NCBI RefSeq assembly: GCF_001423585.1 | Contig: NZ_LMOP01000008.1 | Location: forward strand, 1,501,118 to 1,565,117 | Origin: Xanthomonas sp. Leaf148 | Lineage (GTDB): Bacteria > Pseudomonadota > Gammaproteobacteria > Xanthomonadales > Xanthomonadaceae | Direction of reading: 5' to 3' | Length of the DNA stretch: 64,000 bases | In this document: piece after piece, positions 42,117 through 51,055 of the stretch | Position numbering within the stretch: the first letter of the stretch is position 1 | How the letters are laid out: every line of letters begins with the position of its first letter | The notes under the pieces: model-generated | The model's database searches: none | Told to the model about the DNA's origin: nothing | The model's input: the letters and a program-made list of their open reading frames with translations, nothing else | Position numbers and translations under genes: made by a program

Positions 42117-42713
42117 TTACTTCCCCGACAGCGCCGCCGCCGGCACCATCTGCTCGATGTTCTGATTGAAGTTGACCGCCACGCGACCGTTCTGGATGCC
42201 CACCGACTCCACCTGCACCGCGCCCATCACTGCGGCAATCGACGGGTCGATGCGATAGATGGGTTCCTTGCGCGCGTAGTCGGCCAGCCAGGTGTTGAGC
42301 AGCTGACGGGTGCTGTGGTCGAGCTTTGCGCCGGAATTGGCCGGGCGGAAATCGTCGATGCTGGGCTGGTCGAGATAGAAGCCTTGTTTGGCGACGTCGT
42401 AACGCAGCGCGCTGGTCAGGGTTACATTGCCCACCGGAGCCGGCGCACCGCCGGCAGTGGCCACGGCCAGATCGAACGCCATCTTGAGTCGGTCGCCCGG
42501 CGGCAGCGACAGCGCGGGGTTGCTGACCGTCATTGCGATCAAGCCGCCGAGCGTGTCGTGCGTTTGCGGGAAGCGACCGCCCAGATACTGCTGCAGGTCG
42601 CTGGCCTGCACGCTGATCTGATGTCCCTGGATCTGCGGCGCCGCCCAGGCGCTGCCAACGGGGAGCGCCAAGGCGAGGGCAAGCACGGATCCTGCAAGCG
42701 AACGCAGTTTCAT
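42117..42713 (-). CDS. DUF1439 exported protein
   Basis: This 198-residue protein has a signal peptide (about 1-24, ending GSAWA) without a lipobox, then a DUF1439 domain with HQISVQASDLQQYLGGRFPQ and a late VESVGIQNGRVAVNF. The family (YceB-like) is envelope-located and of unknown function. It follows the lipoprotein gene by 55 nt on the same strand. Confidence 0.85.
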   Translation of the reverse strand: MKLRSLAGSVLALALALPVGSAWAAPQIQGHQISVQASDLQQYLGGRFPQTHDTLGGLIAMTVSNPALSLPPGDRLKMAFDLAVATAGGAPAPVGNVTLTSALRYDVAKQGFYLDQPSIDDFRPANSGAKLDHSTRQLLNTWLADYARKEPIYRIDPSIAAVMGAVQVESVGIQNGRVAVNFNQNIEQMVPAAALSGK

Positions 42714-42768
42714 CGGGTGACTCCGGCAATAGGTGACACAACCTTAGTCAGCACTGGTGAACCACGGG

Positions 42769-43308
42769 TTAGCGCAGTACCGGTTGCAGCGTGGCGGAGT
42801 AGATTTCCCAGCTGTCGCTGCCGGCGCGCGGTTGCAAGCGATAGGCGCCGACCAGCTGCTGCGTGCCCGCACCCGTGCGTACGACGATGCGCACCGGCAC
42901 TTCGATGCGTCGCGGCGGATGTTCCTGATCCAGCGGCACCGGCGGCTCGTTGTTGATGCGCATCGAGCGGATATCACCGATACCGCGCAGCGCCGCGTCG
43001 TCCGGCACCGGCGATGGACGTCCGCCGGTCCACAGCGCATCGGCATCGGCCCGCGCGGCACCGGGCAGTGCACCCAGATAACGCTGCACGGTGGCGCTTG
43101 CTTCGGCCAGGTCGGCGCGCGTTTGCGCATCGTCGGGGGCTTCGGACGCCGGCGACATGGGTACGCTTTGGGCAGTCACCGCAGCGGAGTCTGTCGCCGC
43201 AGTGGCTTTAGGCGAGCTTGTGGTCGCAACAGCTTGCTGATCTGTACTGCGATGACAGCTGCAGCCTGCGAGTGCGGCTACTGATAAAGCAATGACGATC
43301 CAACGCAT
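42769..43308 (-). CDS. Putative lipoprotein, function unknown
   Basis: This 179-residue protein has a lipobox LAGC with the lipidated cysteine at residue 16, then a low-complexity Ala/Thr/Ser stretch to about residue 60 and a small domain (about 60-179) with RIEVPVRIVVRTGAGTQQ. I do not recognise a family. It is 59 nt downstream of the DUF3861 gene. Confidence 0.78.
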   Translation of the reverse strand: MRWIVIALSVAALAGCSCHRSTDQQAVATTSSPKATAATDSAAVTAQSVPMSPASEAPDDAQTRADLAEASATVQRYLGALPGAARADADALWTGGRPSPVPDDAALRGIGDIRSMRINNEPPVPLDQEHPPRRIEVPVRIVVRTGAGTQQLVGAYRLQPRAGSDSWEIYSATLQPVLR

Positions 43309-43367
43309 GGCGGCTCTCCATCCCCGAGGCGCGCAGTGTAGCGGGCGTATGCGGTGCGGAGCAGCGC

Positions 43368-43670
43368 TCAGGCGCCGGGTTGGACGCGTTGCAGGCGATC
43401 GAGCAGTAGTTGCAGCTTGGGCCGCAATGCATCCAGCGCATCGCTGGGTTGCGCGCGTGGACGGGCGGCCAGGTCTTCCAGCAATTGCGAGCCGACGGTC
43501 AGTGCGGCGCATTCGTCGCTGCTCAGATCGCGGCGCAGGTGCAACTCTTCGAGCAGACGCATCCAGTCGGCGCGGGAGCGCTGTTCGAACTCGATGGTGC
43601 AGCGGTCGTCGCACGGTCGCCCGTCGTTCTCGATGGGCGTGACCGTAATGCGATAGCGTTTTCGGGGCAT
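43368..43670 (-). CDS. DUF3861 family protein
   Basis: This 100-residue cytoplasmic protein begins MPRKRYRITVTPIENDG and contains RDLSSDECAALTVGSQLL, the layout of DUF3861. No function is known for the family. It is separated by 91 nt from the peptidase gene upstream. Confidence 0.78.
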   Translation of the reverse strand: MPRKRYRITVTPIENDGRPCDDRCTIEFEQRSRADWMRLLEELHLRRDLSSDECAALTVGSQLLEDLAARPRAQPSDALDALRPKLQLLLDRLQRVQPGA

Positions 43671-43761
43671 GGTGGTCGCGTCACTCCTGGGCTACCTCCA
43701 CCATAGGGGTAGGCTGCCGCGCGCTCGATAGCGCAGGCCATGACGCAGTGTTCCAGCATGC

Positions 43762-44343
43762 TCAGTCGGCAGGCGGTGGCGTGGTTTTACGCAGCAGCGG
43801 CAGCGGATCGTACGCACCGTTGCGCCCATAGACACCATAGTGCAGGTGTGGCGGCGTGCCGCGCGCGTTGCCGGTGGTACCGACCATGCCCAGTGCGGTA
43901 CCGGGCTCGACGACATCGCCAACGGCCAGTCCCGGTGCCCAGTCGTCCAGGTGCGCATAGTAGTGCCGCTCCATCGCCGGCCCGAGCACCCAAACCTGTT
44001 TTCCACCCAGCCCGGCGTCGCGAATGGCACTGACCACGCCGCGGGTGGCGGCAACCACAGGCGTACCGCGTGGCGCGAAAATATCTACCCCGGCATGGCT
44101 GCGGTCGCGTCCGCGTGGTGCACCGAAGGTGTCGGCGATCTGGCGGGCACGGACGTTTTTCACTGGAATCTGCAGGGTCTGCGGCGGCGGCATTCGTGAC
44201 AGCTCCCAGGTGGTGCGCAGACGTTCGCCCATCGGCGACTGCCAGGCCCAGCGCGCGGCCACGCCCAACGCGCACAGCAGGACAATCGAAACCAGCAGGC
44301 GACGCACACGTCGGGCGGGGCTGCGGGTTGATGGCGCGGTCAT
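43762..44343 (-). CDS. M23-family (LytM) metallopeptidase
   Basis: This 193-residue protein has a membrane anchor (about 14-34) and a LytM endopeptidase domain with zinc ligands His83 and Asp87 (HAGVDI) and His168, within HLHYG. The zinc site looks complete, so it should cut peptidoglycan cross-links rather than only activate amidases. The frame continues upstream, but the ATG at 44343 fits a normal anchor. It stands alone between the DUF3861 gene and the HU terminator. Confidence 0.88.
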   Translation of the reverse strand: MTAPSTRSPARRVRRLLVSIVLLCALGVAARWAWQSPMGERLRTTWELSRMPPPQTLQIPVKNVRARQIADTFGAPRGRDRSHAGVDIFAPRGTPVVAATRGVVSAIRDAGLGGKQVWVLGPAMERHYYAHLDDWAPGLAVGDVVEPGTALGMVGTTGNARGTPPHLHYGVYGRNGAYDPLPLLRKTTPPPAD

Positions 44344-44443
44344 GGGCACTCTCTGTTGCGAACTCACCAACAGGGTAGGCGGGCTGCCATGACCGCGATG
44401 TGGTGTGTCGACACGCATCGCCAACAAGACGCGGGAAAAGCGC

Positions 44444-44470
44444 AAAAAAAAGACGGCCCGAAGGCCGTCT
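44444..44470 (-). terminator. Intrinsic terminator of the HU gene
   Basis: On the minus strand AGACGGCC and GGCCGTCT form a stem with a tetraloop, followed by eight T. It lies 25 nt after the HU stop. Confidence 0.9.
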
Positions 44471-44494
44471 CGATGACACCGGATGCGTGCTCGA

Positions 44495-44917
44495 TTAGAG
44501 CGCGGCGTCCTTCAGCTTCTTCAGCAAGCGTGCCTTGACCTTGAGGCTGGCGGGCTTGGCGGGGAAGGTCTGCTCTTCCTTGGTGAAAGGGTTGATCCCC
44601 TTACGCTTCGGCTTGGCCGGCACGTGCACAGCGGTCAGCTTCAACATGCCCGGAAGAGTGAACGAGCCAGCGCCCTTCTTGTTGAGCGAGGAGTGTGCGG
44701 TGGCTTCCAGCGACGCCAGCACGGCGCGGACGTCCTTCGGAGCCAGCTGGGTGGATTCGGCGATGTGCGCGACCAGGCCGGTCTTGCTCAGGGCTTCCTT
44801 GATCGGCTTCGGTGCGGCGGTCTTGGTCGCGGCCTTGGCCGGCTTTGCGGTCTTGGTAGCGGCGACCTTTTTCACTGCCTTCTTGGGGGCAGCCTTCTTA
44901 GCGGCGGTTTTTGCCAT
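44495..44917 (-). CDS. HU-family DNA-binding protein with lysine/alanine-rich tail
   Basis: This 140-residue protein joins a histone-H1-like N-terminal tail (residues 1-38, almost only Lys, Ala, Thr and Pro) to an HU/IHF domain (about 40-135) with KEALSKTGLVAHIAE and KRKGINPFTKEEQ. It is about 50 residues longer than classical HU. Such tailed HU proteins are known in Xanthomonas and bind DNA non-specifically. The frame stays open far upstream, but the ATG at 44917 starts MAKTAAKK. It has its own promoter and terminator. Confidence 0.9.
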   Translation of the reverse strand: MAKTAAKKAAPKKAVKKVAATKTAKPAKAATKTAAPKPIKEALSKTGLVAHIAESTQLAPKDVRAVLASLEATAHSSLNKKGAGSFTLPGMLKLTAVHVPAKPKRKGINPFTKEEQTFPAKPASLKVKARLLKKLKDAAL

Positions 44918-44977
44918 GAGGTATTCGTTCCGTATTCGTTGGTGGTGTTGGGTCTGCCGACCCAGTCGGCAACGCGA

Positions 44978-45006
44978 AATGTAGGGCAACTGCTGCGCGC
45001 CGCCAA
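44978..45006 (-). promoter_or_regulatory. Putative HU promoter
   Basis: On the minus strand TTGGCG (45001-45006) and TACATT (44978-44983) are 17 nt apart, about 60 nt upstream of the HU start codon. Matches to consensus are modest. Confidence 0.4.
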
Positions 45007-45457
45007 TAGGCAAACGATGAAACAACACAAAAAAGCGTCTTTCGACGGGGATTCGTTCACCAGCGGCGCAAAATGCGCGTAAAAAACAGTGCGGAACGCG
45101 TGCAGCGCGCAGGCATGTGCCGTATCTGACGCAGAGCAGCAGGTCGTTGCGCAAGGCTGCGGTGGTAATGCGCATGCCAAAAGACTCTGCACTGCGCCAT
45201 CCGCTCTGCTGCCAACGACGGATGCATCGCCGCGAGATGTCGAACAAGTCGCGTGCGATCGCCTGATTGGCGCGTATTGGCATCGATTGCAAAGCGCGCG
45301 ACGTTGCGTGGGAAGGTCGCTTGATGCCTGGCGCTGGGTATTGGGAAATCGCGTAGCGACGTGTTGCGATGCAGGCTGCGTGGGGGGGGGCGATCACCGC
45401 GACGCGTCGCTGATTGCCCCATGCAGCCAGCAACGCGTTGGGGCGAACCGCGGCGCG
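45007..45457. other. Intergenic region between HU and proC
   Basis: No supported gene. It contains a run of nine G at 45382-45390. Open frames here on both strands are antisense shadows continuing into proC. The proC gene ends at the right boundary without an obvious terminator. Confidence 0.45.
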
Positions 45458-46312
45458 TTAGTCGTTGGCAGCCGACAAGCTGCGGCCGCGTTCGGTCGCA
45501 GCAGCGATTGCCCGCGCTGTCAGCGCTTCGAATCCGCCAGCCTGGAATGTTTCGATGGCCGCTTGCGTGGTGCCGTTGGGCGAGGTCACGCGACCGCGCA
45601 GGACCTGCGGTGCTTCGCCCGATTCGGTAAGCATGCGCGATGCGCCCAGCAGGGTTTGCAGGACCAGCGTGCGCGCGGTATCGGCCGGCAGTCCCTGCGC
45701 CTGTGCTGCCGCTTCCATCGCTTCGGCCAGTAAAAACACGTACGCCGGCCCGCTACCGGAAACGGCAGTCACCGCATCCATCTGCGCTTCGTCGTCGATC
45801 CACACCGTCACCCCGGCGCTTTCCAGCAATTGGGTTGCCTGCATGCGCTGCGCATCGGAGACGCGTGCAGTGGCATACAGCCCGGTCACGCCGGCGCCGA
45901 GCAGCGCGGGGGTGTTGGGCATCGCGCGGACCACCGCCGTATCGCCGCCGCACCAACGCTGCAACTGCGTTGCGGTGATGCCGGCTGCAATCGACAGCAA
46001 CAGCGGCTGTTGCGCTTGTGCAAGCGTAGCCAATTGCGCGCACACGCTTGGCATGACCTGCGGTTTGACCGCCAGCACCCAGGTGGCTGCGCCATCGGCC
46101 GCGTCGCGCGCGTCTGCGACGGCCTGTACGCCAAAGTCGCGCGACAACCCGGTGCGCAACTCTTCTACCGGCTCGGCGACGCGCAGGCTCGCAGCCGGCA
46201 CGCCTTGCCGGATCAGCCCGGCGATCAAGCTGCGCGCCATGTTGCCGCCGCCGATAAACGCGATGCGCCCGGCGGTGACGGATAACGGCGCAGGCGGCGT
46301 GGGCAGAGTCAT
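45458..46312 (-). CDS. proC: Pyrroline-5-carboxylate reductase ProC
   Basis: This 284-residue enzyme reduces pyrroline-5-carboxylate to proline. The Rossmann motif FIGGGNMARSLIAGL is near residues 19-33 and the family signature AVSGSGPAYVFLLAEAM near 170. It follows yggS by 48 nt, the widespread yggS-proC pairing. Confidence 0.95.
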   Translation of the reverse strand: MTLPTPPAPLSVTAGRIAFIGGGNMARSLIAGLIRQGVPAASLRVAEPVEELRTGLSRDFGVQAVADARDAADGAATWVLAVKPQVMPSVCAQLATLAQAQQPLLLSIAAGITATQLQRWCGGDTAVVRAMPNTPALLGAGVTGLYATARVSDAQRMQATQLLESAGVTVWIDDEAQMDAVTAVSGSGPAYVFLLAEAMEAAAQAQGLPADTARTLVLQTLLGASRMLTESGEAPQVLRGRVTSPNGTTQAAIETFQAGGFEALTARAIAAATERGRSLSAAND

Positions 46313-46360
46313 TGCGGTACCTCTAGTAATAGGAATGGATGGCGCGATGTGCGAGGCAGA

Positions 46361-47047
46361 TCAGACGGAGGGCGAGGGCGCGCGCGCGCCGAATAGCGCC
46401 GTGCCCACGCGGACCATGGTGGCACCGGCCGCGATCGCTTCGGCGAAGTCCGCGCTCATGCCCATCGACAAGGTGTCCACCTGCCGATGGCGCTGCTGCA
46501 GGTGCGCGAACAAGTCCTGCATGCGCGCGAACGCCGCAGCGCGTCGTGCCTGGTCCGGGAACGGCGCAGGGATCGCCATCAAGCCGCGCAGTTGCAGTCG
46601 CGGTTGTAGTGCGATGGCGTCGGCCAGGCCGTCGATGGCGTCCGGCGCGCATCCGTATTTGCTGTCCTCATCGTCGATATTGACCTGGATCAGCACATTC
46701 AACGGCATGCGGTCGTCCGGGCGGTATCGCGCCAGCAGCGGAATCAACTTAGCGCGGTCCACGGTCTGCACCCAGTCGAAACATTGGCTGGCGACGTCGG
46801 CCTTGTTGGACTGCAGGTGGCCGATCAGATGCCATTCCAGCCCCAGCTCGCGCAGCGCGGCGATCTTGGCTTGCGCTTCCTGCACGTAGTTTTCGCCGAA
46901 TGCGCGCTGGCCCTGGGCGGCCAATACGGCGACGGCATCGGCCGGTTTGGTCTTGGACACCGCCAGCAACCGAACGTCGGCACGCGCATGCGTGGCTGCT
47001 GCGGCATGGATGGCATCGAGAATCTGCTGCAGCGACGAAGCCGGCAC
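46361..47047 (-). CDS. yggS: PLP homeostasis protein YggS
   Basis: This protein of about 228 residues is a PLP-binding, single-domain alanine-racemase-fold protein that buffers vitamin B6 and amino-acid pools. The PLP lysine is in LLAVSKTKPAD, followed by FGENYVQEAQAK and late SMGMSADFAEAI. No ATG gives the expected length; I choose the GTG at 47047, just before the conserved ASSLQQI. It is divergent from pilT, as in many proteobacteria. Confidence 0.9.
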   Translation of the reverse strand: MPASSLQQILDAIHAAAATHARADVRLLAVSKTKPADAVAVLAAQGQRAFGENYVQEAQAKIAALRELGLEWHLIGHLQSNKADVASQCFDWVQTVDRAKLIPLLARYRPDDRMPLNVLIQVNIDDEDSKYGCAPDAIDGLADAIALQPRLQLRGLMAIPAPFPDQARRAAAFARMQDLFAHLQQRHRQVDTLSMGMSADFAEAIAAGATMVRVGTALFGARAPSPSV

Positions 47048-47379
47048 GTGGCAATCCAGAACAAGCGGGAGCGCTAGTGTGCCGCCGCCGCTGGCTTCCT
47101 TCCAGCACGCCGCGCGCTTTTGCTGGGTTGACGGCGGCAGCGCGCACCGGCATCGGCGTCGCTGCGGGCTGCGGGCGCAGCCGCTGGGTGCACAATCCCG
47201 CCTGGTTGGGCCGGACGCAGGCAAGCGCCGTGCCTGGGCATGCCCGAAAAACAACGCCTTCAGCCGCATACGACACTGCCGACCTGAACCGGCGCCAGGC
47301 CGCTTCCCGCCAGCAGCCAGAACGCTATACTGCCAGCCGGGGAGTACCTTCCAATCGCAGCCTAGGGGAAAAGCAGCGC

Positions 47380-48417
47380 ATGGATATCGCTGAACTATTG
47401 GCGTTTTCTGTCAAGAACAAGGCATCGGACCTGCACCTGTCTGCAGGGCTGCCGCCGATGATCCGTGTCGATGGCGATGTCCGTCGCATCAATATTCCGG
47501 CGTTGGACCATAAGCAGGTGCACGCGCTGGTGTACGACATCATGTCGGACAAGCAGCGGCGCGATTACGAAGAATTCCTCGAGGTCGACTTCTCGTTCGA
47601 GATTCCCTCGCTGGCGCGCTTCCGCGTCAACGCGTTCAATCAGAATCGTGGCGCCGGCGCGGTGTTCCGCACCATTCCGTCCGAAGTGCTGACGCTGGAA
47701 GACCTGGGCTGCCCGCCGATCTTCCGCCAGCTGATCGACCAGCCGCAGGGCCTGATCCTGGTCACCGGCCCGACCGGTTCGGGCAAGTCGACCACGCTGG
47801 CCGGCATGATCGACTACATCAACAAGAACGAATACGGCCACATCCTCACCGTCGAGGATCCGATCGAATTCGTGCACACCTCGCAGAAGTGCCTGATCAA
47901 TCAGCGCGAAGTGCACCGCGATACGCACGGCTTCAACGAAGCGTTGCGCTCGGCATTGCGCGAAGACCCGGACATCATCCTGGTCGGCGAGTTGCGCGAC
48001 CTGGAAACCATTCGCCTGGCGCTCACCGCTGCGGAAACCGGCCACTTGGTGTTCGGCACCCTGCACACCAGCTCGGCGGCCAAGACCATCGACCGCATCA
48101 TCGACGTGTTCCCGGCCGGCGAAAAGCCCATGGTGCGCTCGATGCTGTCCGAATCCTTGCGCGCGGTGATTTCGCAGGCATTGCTCAAGAAAGTGGGCGG
48201 CGGGCGTACCGCAGCCTGGGAAATCATGGTCGGCACCCCGGCGATCCGTAACCTGATCCGCGAGGACAAGGTGGCGCAGATGTATTCGTCGATCCAGACC
48301 GGCCAGCAGTACGGCATGCAGACGCTGGATCAGCATCTGCAGGACCTGGTCAAGCGCAGCCTGATCACGCGCAACCAGGCCCGCGAATACGCCAAGGACA
48401 AGCGGATATTCGAGTGA
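47380..48417 (+). CDS. pilT: Type IV pilus retraction ATPase PilT
   Basis: This 345-residue hexameric ATPase depolymerises type IV pili and powers twitching and DNA uptake. It begins MDIAELLAFSVKNKASDLHL, Walker A GPTGSGKST is at 130-138, the Asp box and Walker B are in EDPDIILVGELRD, and a His box is in TAAETGHLVFGTLHT. AGGGGAA about 10 nt upstream supports the ATG at 47380. pilU follows after a heptamer-rich gap. Confidence 0.97.
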   Translation: MDIAELLAFSVKNKASDLHLSAGLPPMIRVDGDVRRINIPALDHKQVHALVYDIMSDKQRRDYEEFLEVDFSFEIPSLARFRVNAFNQNRGAGAVFRTIPSEVLTLEDLGCPPIFRQLIDQPQGLILVTGPTGSGKSTTLAGMIDYINKNEYGHILTVEDPIEFVHTSQKCLINQREVHRDTHGFNEALRSALREDPDIILVGELRDLETIRLALTAAETGHLVFGTLHTSSAAKTIDRIIDVFPAGEKPMVRSMLSESLRAVISQALLKKVGGGRTAAWEIMVGTPAIRNLIREDKVAQMYSSIQTGQQYGMQTLDQHLQDLVKRSLITRNQAREYAKDKRIFE

Positions 48418-48527
48418 TTCGGGAATCGGGAATCGGGAAGGGGGAATCGCACGAGCGCGCCCCTGACTGGTTCCGGCTCCTGGCTTGCAGATTTTCCAAT
48501 TCCCGATTCTCGATTCCCAATTCCCGG
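48416..48527. repeat. Inverted GATTCCC heptamer arrays between pilT and pilU
   Basis: GGGAATC copies (48416-48449) and CCCGATT/GATTCCC copies (48489-48527) face each other across about 40 nt. The left array overlaps the pilT stop codon and the right one ends 10 nt before the pilU ribosome-binding site AAGGGAG. RNA pairing could affect pilU expression. Confidence 0.7.
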
Positions 48528-48544
48528 CTCCAAGGGAGCACGCC

Positions 48545-49675
48545 ATGAGCACCATCGACTTCACCTCCTTCCTCAAGCTGATGGCGCATCAGAAGGCGTC
48601 GGATCTGTTCATCACCTCCGGCATGCCGCCGGCGATCAAGGTGCACGGCAAGATCAGCCCGATCACGCAGACGCCGTTGACCGCGCAGCAGAGCCGCGAT
48701 CTGGTGTTGAACGTAATGACGCCGTCGCAGCGCGAAGAGTTCGAAAAGACCCACGAGTGCAACTTCGCCATCGGCGTGTCCGGGGTCGGGCGCTTCCGTG
48801 TGAGCTGCTTCTATCAGCGCAATCAAGTGGGCATGGTGCTGCGTCGGATCGAGACGCGCATTCCCACCGTGGAAGAGCTGAGCCTGCCGCCGGTGATCAA
48901 GACGCTGGCGATGACCAAGCGCGGTATCATCATTTTCGTGGGCGCCACCGGTACCGGTAAGTCGACTTCGTTGGCGGCAATGATCGGTTACCGCAACCAG
49001 AATTCCACCGGGCACATCATCACCATCGAAGACCCGATCGAATTCGTGCACAAGCACGAAGGCTGCATCATCACCCAGCGCGAAGTCGGCATCGATACCG
49101 ATAGCTGGGAAAATGCGCTGAAAAACACCCTGCGCCAGGCGCCGGACGTGATCATGATTGGCGAGGTGCGTACCCGCGAGGGCATGGACCACGCGATCGC
49201 CTTCGCCGAAACCGGCCACCTGGTGCTGTGCACGCTGCACGCCAACAATGCCAACCAGGCGATGGACCGCATCATCAACTTCTTCCCGGAAGACCGCCGC
49301 AATCAGCTGCTGATGGATCTGTCGCTAAACCTCAAGGGTGTGGTGGCGCAGCAACTGATTCCGACTCCGGATGGGCGCAGCCGCCGTGTGGCGATGGAGA
49401 TCATGCTCGGCACGCCACTGGTGCAGGACTACATCCGCGACGGCGAGATCCACAAGCTCAAGGAGATCATGAAGGAGTCCACCAACCTGGGCATGCGCAC
49501 CTTCGACCAGAGCCTGTTCGAGCTGTATCAGGCCGGCGAAATCAGCTACGAAGACGCGCTGCGCCACGCCGACTCGCAGAACGAAGTGCGCCTGCGCATC
49601 AAGCTCTCGCAGGGCGGCGATGCCAAGACCCTGTCGCAGGGGATGGATGGCGTGGAGATTGCCGAAGTTCGGTAA
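48545..49675 (+). CDS. pilU: Type IV pilus ATPase PilU
   Basis: This 376-residue PilT paralogue assists PilT in pilus retraction under load. Walker A is GATGTGKS at 133-140, Walker B is in APDVIMIGEVRTREGMDHA, and the PilU-type longer C-terminus is present (..GDAKTLSQGMDGVEIAEVR). AAGGGAG upstream supports the start at 48545. A strong terminator follows. Confidence 0.96.
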   Translation: MSTIDFTSFLKLMAHQKASDLFITSGMPPAIKVHGKISPITQTPLTAQQSRDLVLNVMTPSQREEFEKTHECNFAIGVSGVGRFRVSCFYQRNQVGMVLRRIETRIPTVEELSLPPVIKTLAMTKRGIIIFVGATGTGKSTSLAAMIGYRNQNSTGHIITIEDPIEFVHKHEGCIITQREVGIDTDSWENALKNTLRQAPDVIMIGEVRTREGMDHAIAFAETGHLVLCTLHANNANQAMDRIINFFPEDRRNQLLMDLSLNLKGVVAQQLIPTPDGRSRRVAMEIMLGTPLVQDYIRDGEIHKLKEIMKESTNLGMRTFDQSLFELYQAGEISYEDALRHADSQNEVRLRIKLSQGGDAKTLSQGMDGVEIAEVR

Positions 49676-49753
49676 TGCGTCGTCTGTTGCCGCAGAGCTT
49701 GCGCTGGCTGCGGCCAGCGTCTGGCTCGGTGGTTTGTAGTGGTGGATCAAAAT

Positions 49754-49779
49754 GGCGCCCCGCATCGGGCGCCTTTTTT
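49754..49779 (+). terminator. Intrinsic terminator after pilU
   Basis: GGCGCCC and GGGCGCC form a stem with a short loop, then six T. It lies 79 nt after the pilU stop. Confidence 0.9.
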
Positions 49780-49893
49780 GTAGACGCGATTCCCCTGTGG
49801 TAATGCACGCGTCCCGCACTGGAGAGGCGGCATCGCTGCTGTTTCAGATGTAACCAGGGTGGCCGATAGTGTCTAATATCGCACCCCACTGCA

Positions 49894-50622
49894 GTGCCCA
49901 AACCCGTGAGCCTTCCCGATTCCGATCTCCGTCCGGAGCAAGAACCGTTGCCCGACGACGGCACCGTGGTCACCTCCGGGCCGTTGACGCCACCGCCGGA
50001 TTCGGCGGGAACCACGGCCGACGACCACGCGTACCACCATTCGGTGGCCGAGGACGTGCAGGGCATGGTGCTGGCCACGCTGGTGGCCTCGCTCGGCCTG
50101 GCGATCTTCGCCAAGGGCGGGCTGATGATCGGCGGCATGGCCGGTGTCGCCTTCCTGCTGCACTACGCGTTGCATTGGAATTTTGGCCTGGTGTTCGTGC
50201 TGGTCAATCTGCCGTTTTACTGGCTGAGCGTGCGCCGCATGGGCTGGGAATTCACATTGAAGACCTTCGCTGCGGTCGGTGCTTGCGGCGCCTTGACCGA
50301 TCTGCTGCCGCGCTGGGCTGAGTACGCGCACATCAGCACGGCGTTCGCCGCCATTGCTGGTGGCGCGCTGGCCGGGCTGGGCATCCTGTTCTTCATCCGC
50401 CACCGCGGAAGCCTGGGCGGAATCGGCATTCTGGCGGTGTATCTGCAGCGCGAACGCGGCTGGAGCGCAGGTAAGGTGCAGATGAGCTTCGATGCCATGC
50501 TGATGCTGGTGGCGTTCGCCATCCTCACGCCTGACAAGGTGCTGTATTCGGCGCTCGGCGCGCTGATGCTGAGCCTGGTGCTGATGTTCAACCACCGCCC
50601 GCACCGCTATATGGGCGTGTAA
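49894..50622 (+). CDS. YitT-family integral membrane protein
   Basis: This 242-residue protein has a polar, proline-rich N-terminus (1-50) and about six membrane helices from residue 55, with the YitT-like segment GGLMIGGMAGVAFLLHYALHWNFGLVFVLVNLPFYWLS. The function of the family is unknown. It starts with a GTG; another GTG lies 12 nt on, and no clear ribosome-binding site distinguishes them. It is monocistronic by spacing. Confidence 0.85.
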   Translation: MPKPVSLPDSDLRPEQEPLPDDGTVVTSGPLTPPPDSAGTTADDHAYHHSVAEDVQGMVLATLVASLGLAIFAKGGLMIGGMAGVAFLLHYALHWNFGLVFVLVNLPFYWLSVRRMGWEFTLKTFAAVGACGALTDLLPRWAEYAHISTAFAAIAGGALAGLGILFFIRHRGSLGGIGILAVYLQRERGWSAGKVQMSFDAMLMLVAFAILTPDKVLYSALGALMLSLVLMFNHRPHRYMGV

Positions 50623-51055
50623 TCCGGCAGGCGACCTCGTCGCTCACCACGTAGGAGCGCACCTGGGCGCGATGCAGCTTTACCGATAACCCGTGGTGCC
50701 CGGGTTCCACCGGCAATCGGTGTGCAAGTTCAAGCATTGCATCAGCCCACGTGCGCCGAAGAGCGCATGCACGTCATCTCGTTATCTACGTAGCACTGCG
50801 CACTGCGCGTTTGAGTGCGCGTGCGTCTATTCGGGCCGGATCGTCCGGTTCCTCGCCATGTGCCTGCCAGGCCTCGATGCAGGTTGCCTCGCGACCCAGC
50901 GCGGCGTCGCTATCACTGCTGGCGTAGCGTTGCGCATCGCCATGCAGACCTGGAGAGACGAAGTCAGCGCTGACATTGGACGCATCGCTATCGCGTGGCA
51001 GCTGGCCTGGACAGCATCAAGCAGCGCTCGCAGTCTCGACGGCCACGCTCGGCGG
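50623..51055. other. Convergent intergenic region with a short dispersed repeat
   Basis: At about 50649-50674 there is GTAGGAGCGCACCTGGGCGC, a motif commonly dispersed between Xanthomonas genes. A plus-strand frame of about 140 codons (50693-51112) shows no family resemblance and I do not call it a gene. No terminator with a clear T-run is seen. Confidence 0.5.
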
